Positions 35,652 through 43,440 of a stretch of 64,000 nt of DNA are shown one piece after another. Each line of letters starts with the position of its first letter. Position 1 is the stretch's first letter. Under the pieces are notes generated by a model, which was not told the origin of the DNA, did not search any database, and was given only the letters and a program-made list of their open reading frames with translations. Origin of the DNA: Scatosoma sp048465415 (GTDB lineage Bacteria > Bacillota > Clostridia > Christensenellales > Borkfalkiaceae); assembly GCA_048465415.1 (NCBI GenBank), contig DBFWLO010000015.1, forward strand, positions 62,001 through 126,000, written 5' to 3'. The position numbers and the translations under genes are program-made.

Positions 35652-37604
35652 ATGGAAAAGAAAGAAAACAAGATTGCGAAAAACACCTCTTCGGGAGCGG
35701 AGAAGGTGGAAAATATCCAAGAACGCGCGCAGGCCAAAGCCGATACCGTCGGCGGAAAGGCCGCGAACACCGCTTCCGTGAAGAAAACCGCCGCAAAAAA
35801 GGCGGATGAGAAGACGGGGAAACACCGGAAAGTAGAGAAAGTAAAAGAACAGAAGGAGAAAGTCGCCGCCAAAAAGCGCGTGGACGCCGCCCTCGCCAAA
35901 GAGGAACGCAAGGCGAAAAAAGCGGAGATGCAGGCCGCTCATAAAGCGAAGAAGGCGGAGATGAGAGCTCTGCACAAAGCAAAGCGCGAAGAGCAGATCC
36001 TCAAAATGCAGGCGAAGTATCAGGAACAAAGGGCGCGCATGAAAGAGAAGCGCGCGGAACGTAAGGCGGAACGCCTCGCCCGCAAGGAGCTTCTGCGCAG
36101 CGAGACCGCCGCGCAGCGTATCGAACGCATCGAGAAAGAACACGCGGAAAAGCTGGCGCTCAAAAAGCAGAAACGCGAACAGGCGTACAAACTGAAACTC
36201 GAACGCCGCGAAGCGCATCTCAAAAAGCGCGAACAGCAGCTGAGAGACAAACAGCACAGAAGAGAAACGCGCCGCACGCCCGGTTTCGGCGGCTGGCTCG
36301 CCGCTGTCATTTCTCTCGGCGTGGTGACGCTGGCGCTTTCCACCGTCGTGACGCTCGGCGCTATCAATATGGCGGAAGTCAACGGCGCGGTGAGTACGAA
36401 TTATCGCGGTACTTTGTACGAACTGGTAGGAATCATGGAAAATGTGGATACCGACCTCAATAAGGTGCGCGTTTCCGCAAGCCCCGCGCAGCAGAGCAGG
36501 CTGTTCACCGATCTTCTCGTGCAGACGAGACTGGCGGAAAGCAGCCTCGAACATTTCCCCATCGACGCGGCGGCGGACGCGAACGTTACGTCTTTCATCA
36601 ACCGCACCGCGGATTATTCGCAGTCGATGCTGAATAAGATCCATGGCGGCCAAAAGCTCAGCGAGGAGGATCTGTCCCGTATCGAAAGACTGTACCAGAC
36701 CAACCACAAGGTGCGCGAAGAACTCAATAACCTTGCGACCACGATGTCCGACAAGGATATGAAAGCATTCATGAAAGAGAAGAAGGGCAACCGCGTTTTT
36801 GAAAGCTTCCAGGCTGTGGAAAACGCTACCCTCGAAGAAAATAAAGAGGAACAGGGCCCCTTTGCCGACACCGCTTCCGAACAGAAGAACGACGGCGAAC
36901 AAAGCAAGGCGGAAGAAATTCCTTCTTCCCGCGCGGAAGAACTTTGCCGCGGTTACTTTAAGGATTACGCGATCAAAAGCATAGAATATGCCGGCGAAAC
37001 GACTTCCCAAAACATCGAAGCGTATAACTTCTTTATGCACGACGACCGCGACAGACAACTGTTTGCCCAGATCTCCAAAAAGGGCGGCGCGCTCGTAAAC
37101 TTCGATTTCTATGAAGACTGCACCGCGAAAAATTTCGACCTCGCTCGTTCTAAGGCGATCGCCGAAGATTATCTGGCCGGCCTCGGCTATGAAAATATGA
37201 CCGCGGTATGGGTGAACGAAAGCGGCACGCAGGCGACTTTCAATTTCGCCTACGAACAGGACGGCGCGGTTTACTATCCCGATATGGTCAAAGTAAAAGT
37301 CTGTGAGACGAAAGGCAAGGTAGTTGGTTTCGACGCGGTAGCGTTTTTGAAAAACCATCGCACCAGGTCTGCGTTGAATACTAAGATCGCGATCGGCGAG
37401 GCACAGGAGAAGCTCAATAAAAATCTCAGCGTGGACGCTTCCCGGCTGACGGTGATTCCCGTGGAGGGCAAAGAAGTCGCCGCTTACGAATTTGTCTGCG
37501 ATTATAAGGGAGACACGTACTTTATTTACGTGGACGCCAACAACGGAGAAGAGGTGCGCATTCTCAACGTCCTCAATTCCAAACAGGGCAGAGTACTCAT
37601 CTGA
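35652..37604 (+). CDS. ypeB: Germination protein YpeB with a long charged N-terminal extension
   Basis: The 650-residue protein is longer than usual YpeB (~450). The first ~210 residues are Lys/Glu/Ala-rich and highly helical, with no counterpart in the usual family. A membrane helix (AAVISLGVVTLALSTVVTLG, near 220) starts the typical part: an extracellular helical domain with YRGTLYELVGIMENVDTDLN and two C-terminal PepSY-like domains. YpeB is needed to place SleB in the spore. Downstream of sleB with its own AAAAGGAG. The extension would lie on the cytoplasmic side of the forespore membrane. Confidence 0.9.
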   Translation: MEKKENKIAKNTSSGAEKVENIQERAQAKADTVGGKAANTASVKKTAAKKADEKTGKHRKVEKVKEQKEKVAAKKRVDAALAKEERKAKKAEMQAAHKAKKAEMRALHKAKREEQILKMQAKYQEQRARMKEKRAERKAERLARKELLRSETAAQRIERIEKEHAEKLALKKQKREQAYKLKLERREAHLKKREQQLRDKQHRRETRRTPGFGGWLAAVISLGVVTLALSTVVTLGAINMAEVNGAVSTNYRGTLYELVGIMENVDTDLNKVRVSASPAQQSRLFTDLLVQTRLAESSLEHFPIDAAADANVTSFINRTADYSQSMLNKIHGGQKLSEEDLSRIERLYQTNHKVREELNNLATTMSDKDMKAFMKEKKGNRVFESFQAVENATLEENKEEQGPFADTASEQKNDGEQSKAEEIPSSRAEELCRGYFKDYAIKSIEYAGETTSQNIEAYNFFMHDDRDRQLFAQISKKGGALVNFDFYEDCTAKNFDLARSKAIAEDYLAGLGYENMTAVWVNESGTQATFNFAYEQDGAVYYPDMVKVKVCETKGKVVGFDAVAFLKNHRTRSALNTKIAIGEAQEKLNKNLSVDASRLTVIPVEGKEVAAYEFVCDYKGDTYFIYVDANNGEEVRILNVLNSKQGRVLI

Positions 37605-37632
37605 GCAACCCGTTTCTAAAACAAAAACGAGA

Positions 37633-37661
37633 GGTCGGACCGAAACGGTCCGGCCTTTTTT
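37633..37661 (+). terminator. Terminator after ypeB
   Basis: GGTCGGACCG, a 3-base loop and CGGTCCGGCC are followed by six T. Confidence 0.92.
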
Positions 37662-37692
37662 GCGTTTTTTCTCTTTTTCTTTGCTAAACTCC

Positions 37693-37721
37693 TTGACGAA
37701 GCGGAAAATGTATGCTATAAT
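37693..37721 (+). promoter_or_regulatory. Promoter of the Fur-family gene
   Basis: TTGACG (37693-37698), 17 bases, then TATAAT (37716-37721) with an extended TGC. The AT-rich near-palindrome just after it (around 37724-37742) could hold an operator for autoregulation, but no exact Per or Fur box was seen. Confidence 0.8.
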
Positions 37722-37761
37722 AAAAATATAAATAATATTAAGTCTCAATAGGAGGATAGCC

Positions 37762-38160
37762 ATGCAGGAAAGACAAACCAGGCAGAAGCGTATTATTTAC
37801 GACGCTTTAAAGACTTTGGATCACCCGACCGCTACGGAAGTGTACGGTTATGTGCACGAACGGCATCCTTCGGTAAGCCGGGCGACGGTGTTCCGGGTGC
37901 TGGGCGGGTTCGCGGAGAACGGCCGCGCGCTGGAATTGAGAATGGCGGGCAGCGACGTACGTTACGATTATAACGTACAAAGGCACTACCACGTGCATTG
38001 CAGGCGCTGCGGTAAAGTGGCCGATGTTTCCATGCCCGCGGATTTTCCCGTCAAAGAATCGGTGACGGACAGCTGCGGATTTTTGCTCGACGATTTTCAG
38101 ATAGAGTTTTTCGGAATTTGTCCCGAATGTGCCAAACAAATCGGGAGACCGCTTTCCTGA
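37762..38160 (+). CDS. Fur family transcriptional regulator, PerR-like
   Basis: The 132-residue protein has the winged-helix half (residues ~1-80, with TATEVYGYVHERHPSVSRATVFRVL) and the metal-binding half. HYHVHCRRCGKVADV and the C-terminal CPEC supply the structural zinc CxxC pairs. The arrangement fits PerR or a closely related peroxide/metal sensor. A rubrerythrin gene nearby is a typical PerR target. The metal and specificity cannot be decided by eye. GGAGG lies at good distance from the ATG. Confidence 0.9.
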   Translation: MQERQTRQKRIIYDALKTLDHPTATEVYGYVHERHPSVSRATVFRVLGGFAENGRALELRMAGSDVRYDYNVQRHYHVHCRRCGKVADVSMPADFPVKESVTDSCGFLLDDFQIEFFGICPECAKQIGRPLS

Positions 38161-38221
38161 GACTCCCGTTTATCCTTTTTTGAAAAATAAATGAAAATGT
38201 CATATTTTTTCATTACATTTG

Positions 38222-38251
38222 TTGACAAACCGCATTCCTTTATGGTACAAT
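38222..38251 (+). promoter_or_regulatory. Strong promoter of the 29-residue membrane peptide gene
   Basis: A perfect TTGACA (38222-38227), 18 bases, then TACAAT (38246-38251) with an extended TGG. It lies about 30 bases before the small start codon. Confidence 0.85.
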
Positions 38252-38281
38252 AAGGAAGTAAAAAAGTGAAGAGGAAGCGGA

Positions 38282-38371
38282 ATGATGAAAAAGGGGTTGG
38301 CGATCGCGTTGACGGTGGTGGGATGTTTATTGATTGTCGCATTCGGCGTTGTGGCGTTGGCGTTCGGTTAA
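38282..38371 (+). CDS. 29-residue single-span membrane peptide
   Basis: The ORF reads MMKKGLAIALTVVGCLLIVA, then FGVVALAFG: a short Lys-Lys start followed by one continuous hydrophobic helix to the last residue. GAGGAAG lies before the ATG, the promoter upstream is near-consensus, and a 13-bp hairpin terminator follows. All parts of a small independent gene are present. It is not a toxin family recognised here. It could be a small membrane regulator or a type I-like toxin, though no antisense RNA promoter was noticed. Confidence 0.6.
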   Translation: MMKKGLAIALTVVGCLLIVAFGVVALAFG

Positions 38372-38404
38372 GCAGGAAATTTATAAAAATTAAGCGATAA
38401 GAAT

Positions 38405-38444
38405 GACGGGAAAAGCCCAATGTGAGGCTTTTTCCGTCTTTTAT
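38405..38444 (+). terminator. Terminator of the small membrane peptide gene
   Basis: GACGGGAAAAGCC, an 8-base loop and GGCTTTTTCCGTC form a 13-bp stem (one G-U pair), followed by a T-rich tail. Confidence 0.85.
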
Positions 38445-38454
38445 TATAAAAAGA

Positions 38455-38483
38455 TTGCTTTTTCACCTAAAATATGGTATTAT
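38455..38483 (+). promoter_or_regulatory. Promoter of leuA
   Basis: TTGCTT (38455-38460), 17 bases, then TATTAT (38478-38483) with an extended TGG. The ~95-base leader before the ATG shows no T-box or leader peptide with leucine codons. Confidence 0.7.
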
Positions 38484-38580
38484 AAATTTAATTTATCAAA
38501 AGAGGAATGAAAGGGAAGAGAAGAGAGAAAAAGCCGGGAGTCAACAACCGAGGAAAAATATATCCGCCAGGAGGGATCCG

Positions 38581-40254
38581 ATGAAAAATTACCGCAAATA
38601 TGCCAAACAATATGTTCTGCCCGAAGAGGTATGTCTGGACTGGGTAAAAAAGGACTCTCTCGATCATGCGCCGATCTGGTGCAGCGTCGATCTTCGGGAC
38701 GGCAATCAGGCTTTGGCGGAGCCGATGGATCTGCCTACGAAAGCGGAGTTTTTCCGGTTGCTCACCGAACTTGGATTTAAGGAGATAGAGGTGGGGTTTC
38801 CCGCTTCGTCAAAGACGGAGTTTTCGTTTGTGCGCACGCTCATCGAAGAAAATCTGATTCCCGAAGACGTGACGATCCAGGTGCTGACGCAGGCGCGCGA
38901 GCATATTATCCGCCGCACTTTCGAGGCGATAAGAGGCGTGAAAAAAGCGATCGTACACACCTATACGCCCCTCTCGCCCGCCCAGCGTCAACAGGTGTTT
39001 CATGGGGGCAGGGACGAGGTGAAGAAGATCGCCGTGGAGGGCGCGGCGCTTTTGAAGGATTTGGCGGAAGAAGAAAAAGGGTGCGTTCGTTTGGAGTATT
39101 CGCCCGAAAGTTTTACCTGTACGGAGCCTGATTACGCGCTCGAAGTATGCAACGCCGTGCTTGAACAGTGGAAGCCGGGAGCGGATAATAAGGCGATCGT
39201 CAATCTGCCGGCGACAATGGAAACGGCTATGCCGCACGTATTCGGTCAGCAAGTGGAGTATATTCGGAAAAATCTCGCCTACCCGAAGGGTACGATTCTT
39301 TCTCTGCATCCGCACAACGACCGCGGCTGCGCGGTGGCGGCGAGCGAAGCGGGTTTGCTCGCGGGCGCGGAACGGATCGAAGGGACGCTATTCGGAAACG
39401 GGGAACGCACGGGGAATGCGGATATTGTGACGCTGGCGCTCAATTTGTACGCGCACGGCGTGGATCCCGGCTTGAATCTGGAAAATCTGCCCTATGTGGC
39501 GGCGATGTATACCTATTTCACGGGAATGAAAATCCCGCCCCGGCAGCCGTATGCGGGAGAACTGGTGTTCGCGGCCTTTTCCGGTTCGCATCAGGACGCG
39601 ATCGCGAAAGCGATGCGCTATCGCGAAGAAAACGGGCTCTCCGTCTGGAACGTTCCCTATCTGCCGATCGATCCGCGGGACATCGGCAGGGAATACGAAA
39701 AAGACGTTATTCGCATCAACAGCCAGTCGGGAAAAGGAGGCGTGGGGTATATCCTCGAAAGCGGCTACGATCTGAGACTGCCGGCGCGCTTAAAAGAAGC
39801 GTTTGCCAAGATCGTCAAAAACGTTTCCGACTCCGAGCATAAAGAGTTGAAACCGTCGGAAATCCATGCGCTGTTCATGGAAAAGTTTATCGAAACTCGC
39901 GCGTATTTTACCCTGACGGAGGTGCAGTACCGGCGGAGGAACGGAGTCGGCGTCGTGCTTCTTCTCACGGATAAGAAAACGAACGCGGAGAAAAGAGTGA
40001 GCGGACATGGGAACGGGCGTCTCGACGCGGTGTCCAACGCGTTGAAAGAATACTTCGGATTTTGTTACACGATCAACGGCTACGAACAGCACGCGCTTTC
40101 CGAGGGTTCGTCCTCCAAAGCGATCTCCTATATCTGCGTAACGTCCGAGGGCGAGTCCTTTTGGGGCGCGGGGATCGACGACGACAGTACCACGGCTTCG
40201 GTGAACGCGCTTTGCGCCGCGATCAATAATCTTTTGAGTGTGCGTGCGGCGTGA
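38581..40254 (+). CDS. leuA: 2-isopropylmalate synthase
   Basis: The 557-residue protein is of the longer LeuA type. The TIM-barrel core shows WCSVDLRDGNQALAEPM, the metal-binding LHPHNDRGCAVA and GNGERTGNADI. A C-terminal LeuA allosteric domain (from ~residue 430, with YRRRNGVGVVLLLTD) gives leucine feedback. It condenses acetyl-CoA with 2-ketoisovalerate, the first committed step to leucine. The start is ATG 38581 after CCAGGAGG. The rest of the leucine pathway is not in this window. Confidence 0.96.
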   Translation: MKNYRKYAKQYVLPEEVCLDWVKKDSLDHAPIWCSVDLRDGNQALAEPMDLPTKAEFFRLLTELGFKEIEVGFPASSKTEFSFVRTLIEENLIPEDVTIQVLTQAREHIIRRTFEAIRGVKKAIVHTYTPLSPAQRQQVFHGGRDEVKKIAVEGAALLKDLAEEEKGCVRLEYSPESFTCTEPDYALEVCNAVLEQWKPGADNKAIVNLPATMETAMPHVFGQQVEYIRKNLAYPKGTILSLHPHNDRGCAVAASEAGLLAGAERIEGTLFGNGERTGNADIVTLALNLYAHGVDPGLNLENLPYVAAMYTYFTGMKIPPRQPYAGELVFAAFSGSHQDAIAKAMRYREENGLSVWNVPYLPIDPRDIGREYEKDVIRINSQSGKGGVGYILESGYDLRLPARLKEAFAKIVKNVSDSEHKELKPSEIHALFMEKFIETRAYFTLTEVQYRRRNGVGVVLLLTDKKTNAEKRVSGHGNGRLDAVSNALKEYFGFCYTINGYEQHALSEGSSSKAISYICVTSEGESFWGAGIDDDSTTASVNALCAAINNLLSVRAA

Positions 40255-40312
40255 CAAAACTTATTTGCAAAAAATATCGAAGGAAGTTTTTCTTGTTTTT
40301 TCATAAAAAGTG

Positions 40313-40341
40313 TTGACATTTTACGGCGGATAGCATATAAT
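40313..40341 (+). promoter_or_regulatory. Promoter of tRNA-Gly
   Basis: TTGACA (40313-40318), 17 bases, TATAAT (40336-40341): perfect consensus at both boxes, 15 bases before the tRNA. Confidence 0.95.
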
Positions 40342-40356
40342 AGAAACACTTGAAAT

Positions 40357-40431
40357 GCAGGTGTCGCCTAGCGGTATGGCGTCAGCTTCCCAAGCTGATT
40401 CCGGCGAGTTCGACTCTCGTCACCTGCTCCA
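40357..40431 (+). tRNA. tRNA-Gly (CCC anticodon)
   Basis: The 75-base gene folds as a cloverleaf. The acceptor GCAGGTG pairs with CACCTGC, the anticodon arm is CAGC-TTCCCAA-GCTG with anticodon CCC, the T-arm loop is TTCGACT, and CCA is encoded. It stays intact after island insertion because its last 45 bases (40387-40431) are duplicated at the far end. Confidence 0.96.
40387..40431 (+). repeat. Left attachment site (attL) inside tRNA-Gly
   Basis: These 45 bases start in the anticodon loop (TTCCCAAG...) and end with CCA. They recur exactly at 63523-63567. Confidence 0.93.
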
Positions 40432-40433
40432 CG

Positions 40434-40459
40434 AAAAAAGCCCCTTTTGGGGCTTTTTT
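40434..40459 (+). terminator. Terminator downstream of tRNA-Gly
   Basis: AAAAAAGCCCC, TTTT, GGGGCTTTTTT. It ends tRNA transcription just inside the island. Confidence 0.9.
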
Positions 40460-40510
40460 GCTTGAAAAATGGCGTTTTTGGCTCATTTTCATAAATGTAT
40501 AGACAAAAAA

Positions 40511-40654
40511 TACACCCAAAATACACCCGAACAGATATATATGTCCCTTGACAGGCGGAAATATTGACTTCAAAATTTTTTATTTTGTATATTTTAGTAT
40601 TTTTTATATTGTATATTTTTAGTATAATCGTATATAAATTTTTACGAAAAAACG
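40511..40654. promoter_or_regulatory. Probable integrase arm sites and AT-rich repeats near attL
   Basis: Two TACACCC boxes start at 40511 and 40522, exactly 11 bases apart. AT-rich direct repeats of the type TGTATATTTTAGTAT lie at about 40585-40640. The same paired boxes recur near the three other tRNA-like ends in the island, which fits arm-type binding sites of the tyrosine integrase. Confidence 0.65.
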
Positions 40655-40682
40655 AAAAGTCCCGATGTTTCGGGACTTTTCT
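40655..40682. terminator. Terminator after the excisionase-like gene
   Basis: AAAAGTCCCGA, a 4-base loop and TCGGGACTTTT form an 11-bp stem usable on either strand; it overlaps the end of the gene on the minus strand. Confidence 0.85.
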
Positions 40683-41302
40683 TACTTTTTGACTATGTAT
40701 ATTTCAGAAAGTACAGCTTGTTCAAGTTCTCCGTAATTAAGAAGCCAGTGCCCTCCGTTTTTTATCTTAAATACCTGCTCTGAATGAAACGCTTTCATTA
40801 CCATATCTGTCGTAATTTGTAAGTGTGGGTAATATTGTTTCAGAGATTGAATCGCGCCGCAGAGGGAACGTATTTTTGGCGGTTCAGTTTTTTGATGAAC
40901 ACCTCGCGGATTGATGGCGCGCATAAATTCTTCGGCGTTGATAATCCATTTGCTTCGATTGAAACGGAAAAACGATATCCCGTTCGCTTCTACAAAACGA
41001 CGCAAATTCGGACGACGTATCAGTGTATTTTCGTCCTGTGTGCGAAACAGACGGAGAATTTCCGTAGAAGTCATCATTTTTTCTGTTAAAGGTTCTATAA
41101 CGCTTTCGTTTACTCCGTCTGCCGTCAAGTAGGCGTATAATTCGTCAAGGTTTACGAGCCATGCGTACCCGTATTTTAGTTGTGTAAGCTGTTGAGAATA
41201 AATTAGAGATTCGAGAAAATGAGGTGTAAGAGCGGACGCGGCATCAATTTGTCGCAATTCACTGATTGCATCGGACATTCTTCTTAAACGGGGGATATAC
41301 AT
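40682..41302 (-). CDS. Excisionase-like protein with three tandem DNA-binding repeats
   Basis: The 206-residue protein contains three related ~55-residue units: LTPHFLESLIYSQQ...WLVNLDELYAYL, MTSTEILRLFRTQ...WIINAEEFMRAI and ITTDMVMKAFHSEQ...WLLNYGELEQAV. Each has the helix-turn-helix plus W-x-[ILV]-N-x-[DE]E[LF] ending seen in small excisionases such as those of Tn916-type elements. A single protein with three units is uncommon. It lies between the att site and the integrase, where recombination directionality factors are found. A remnant of the last unit recurs at 61918-62110. Confidence 0.7.
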   Translation of the reverse strand: MYIPRLRRMSDAISELRQIDAASALTPHFLESLIYSQQLTQLKYGYAWLVNLDELYAYLTADGVNESVIEPLTEKMMTSTEILRLFRTQDENTLIRRPNLRRFVEANGISFFRFNRSKWIINAEEFMRAINPRGVHQKTEPPKIRSLCGAIQSLKQYYPHLQITTDMVMKAFHSEQVFKIKNGGHWLLNYGELEQAVLSEIYIVKK

Positions 41303-41313
41303 AAGGTACTCCT

Positions 41314-41822
41314 TTAATTATTGGTGGATTTATGCTTGAAAATATTATCGATGACATTAGCAGCTTGTTTATCGCTGCTTTGTAGAAAATGGCTGTAAAT
41401 ATCACTTGTGGTACTTGCTTTTGAATGGCCTGCTCTTGCGGAAACGGTCGTAATGGGAACGCCTGCGACGATTTGCATGGTAATGTTTGTATGCCGCAAA
41501 CTATGTAAAGTATGATGCTCTATATGTGCGGCTTTTAAGACTTTGTTGAGCCAGTGCAACATCATTTCAGGATGAATCGTATTTCCTCGTTCGGAGGTAA
41601 AGAGTCGGTCGGAGGGTTTTATATAATCCTCACATTGTTGGCGTAAATCGAGCCAAAAAGTTTTATATTCTTTTAATGCCTGTATAAGAGTTTCGGGCAT
41701 GGTAATCGTCCTTTTTGAAGTTTCCGTTTTGGGAGCTTTTTCAACAAGCCCATAACCTTTAACGGTTACAACGGAACGTCTAACGGAAATCGTCTGTTTA
41801 TCGAAATCAATATCAGTCCATT
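41314..41822 (-). pseudogene. Truncated tyrosine recombinase (integrase), C-terminal part
   Basis: An open frame starts at ATG 41700, but the same frame continues upstream to about 41822, reading EWTDIDFDKQTISVRRSVVTV, clearly integrase. The catalytic part is present: HHTLHSLRHTN supplies H-x-x-R, and ARAGHSKASTTSDIYSHF supplies the later His and the tyrosine nucleophile. The N-terminal half, with the first catalytic Arg and the DNA-binding domains, is missing. In-frame stops appear exactly where the 34-base repeat begins. The island is probably no longer self-excising unless another integrase helps. Confidence 0.85.
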
Positions 41823-41823
41823 C

Positions 41824-41857
41824 ATATCAAGACTAGCGCACACCTTACACTCATTTG
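41824..41857. repeat. 34-base direct repeat, left copy
   Basis: ATATCAAGACTAGCGCACAC is followed by CTTACACTCATTTG. It is identical to 44996-45029 and sits at the broken end of the integrase gene. Confidence 0.95.
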
Positions 41858-42394
41858 TATAGTTAGAATATTTTGTGCATTTTCAAACGTGGTATTTTTA
41901 AGAGGAAAAACAGTCGGAAATAGACCTTCTCTAAAAAAAGTTTATGAACCGAGAACTTTTCGAATTAAGGCGTGTTGAAGAATATGGATGAATAAAGAAC
42001 GAGAGAAAGCAATGTTCATATTAGAAATGCTAAAGAAGGACTTTAACGAGGCTACAGCAGAAAATGTTAATTTTAGCTATTCGAAAACTAAAAAGTTTTT
42101 TGTCGAAATCTTCCAGTGATTTGAAAGGTGAAATATAGGATTATACCTATGTTTTAGAAAATTGTCTGAATATAAAAACATTATAAAGGATTGTAATCGG
42201 GTATTTTGCCTTGTTAATTAAAGGGGAAATATATATTTTTTCATTTTTAATTTAATATTAAAAAAAATTGATTTAAGTGTTGACAAAGTTAAAAAGATGT
42301 GATAATATATATGCAAATAAAGTATATCGTTATTAGACAACGATTATTAATTGTTTGCAAATGTTTATAAAAAAAATAGGTAATTAAACGCTAA
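41858..42394. other. AT-rich non-coding stretch with a promoter and a doubtful mini-ORF
   Basis: The only coding candidate is 41988-42119 (+), 43 residues starting MNKEREKAMFILEMLKKDF, without a clear ribosome site; it may be a gene scrap. A promoter, TTGACA (42280-42285), 17 bases, TAATAT (42303-42308), precedes the protease gene by about 90 bases. Confidence 0.5.
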
Positions 42395-43300
42395 ATGGTG
42401 TTTTATATGAAAAGTGTTAAGAAATATATAACATTACTTATATTACTGATTACCGCTTTTTGCAATGGCTGTACTTTTAATAATAAACAAGAAGAGATAA
42501 AACATCAGGATTATGATTGGCATTTAGAATACATTCATGCGCCTATGATGTGGGCTAAAACAAAAGGAGAAAGTATTACAATAGCCATTATTGATTCAGG
42601 AATCGATTACGATTTTCTTGGACAAGAATTTGATACGACGCGTATTATCGCAACATATAATGCCTTTGATTGTAATAATGATTTAACGGACTATACTTCA
42701 CATGGTACGTCTATGGTAAGTATTATTGGCGCCAACGGGGAAAATGGCTTTTACGGAGTGGCTCCTGCCTGCAAGTTTATAATAATAAAAGCTCTTAATG
42801 AAGTAGGAACAACGAATTCGGAAACATTGATTCGTGCTATAGATTTTGCGATAGAAAATAAAGCGAACATAATTAATCTTTCATTAGGAAGTGAAAATGT
42901 AAATAATAATGTGACTACAGCGATAATGAGAGCTGTAAATAATAACATTGTTGTAACAAGCGCAGTCGGGGATCAAGGGAAAAATTCTATTTTATTTCCC
43001 GCTCTATTAGATAATACGTTAAGTGTTGGAGCAATTGATTGTAATGGTTTATTATACAATAAAAGTAATTTTAATGATGGTATAGATGTTTTGGCTCCTG
43101 GAGTTGATGTTAGAATTATAAAATATAATATTTTCAAGGAGAGGATAGAAACAAAAAAAAGCGGTTCAAGTATAGCTACTGCAGTATTTTCTGGAATTCT
43201 CGCACTATATTTAGATTTTTTAAATGAATATTATGTTATTGATGTATATACAAAATTTAGAAAAATAGGTTCAATTGATTTATTAGATATAATTTATTGA
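42395..43300 (+). CDS. Subtilisin-like (S8) serine peptidase, membrane-attached or secreted
   Basis: The 301-residue protein has an N-terminal hydrophobic signal ending near CNGC (possible lipoprotein). A compact subtilase domain follows, with triad residues Asp67 (IAIIDSGID), His103 (SHGTSM) and Ser259 (GSSIATAVFSG). The oxyanion asparagine, normally in a GN pair, appears as Asp193 in SAVGDQG, so activity may be altered. It is short, with no prodomain. ATG 42395 or 42407 are both possible starts. It belongs to the AT-rich cassette between 34-base repeats and precedes a secreted protein it may process. Confidence 0.85.
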   Translation: MVFYMKSVKKYITLLILLITAFCNGCTFNNKQEEIKHQDYDWHLEYIHAPMMWAKTKGESITIAIIDSGIDYDFLGQEFDTTRIIATYNAFDCNNDLTDYTSHGTSMVSIIGANGENGFYGVAPACKFIIIKALNEVGTTNSETLIRAIDFAIENKANIINLSLGSENVNNNVTTAIMRAVNNNIVVTSAVGDQGKNSILFPALLDNTLSVGAIDCNGLLYNKSNFNDGIDVLAPGVDVRIIKYNIFKERIETKKSGSSIATAVFSGILALYLDFLNEYYVIDVYTKFRKIGSIDLLDIIY

Positions 43301-43440
43301 ATATAAATTGTTTCGGGAGAAAATCGTAAGTTTCTGAATGTCTGCTCTTTTACATTATTGCTTGGTACGGAAACAAAGAAAGTGTAAATTTAACCCTATG
43401 CACTTTCGTGTTTTAATATTATTATATTAGGAGAAAAGGT

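Noticed and set aside
35619..37763. A 714-residue minus-strand frame opposite ypeB
   Set aside because: The Phe/Leu/Arg-rich composition mirrors Lys/Glu codons on the other strand; the plus strand is a clear YpeB.
38484..38580. A T-box or leucine leader peptide before leuA
   Set aside because: The leader is short and purine-rich, with no T-box core, no specifier hairpin and no run of Leu codons.
41988..42119. A 43-residue gene upstream of the subtilase
   Set aside because: No ribosome site or promoter is evident, and the composition fits random AT-rich DNA; kept only as a note in the gap entry.
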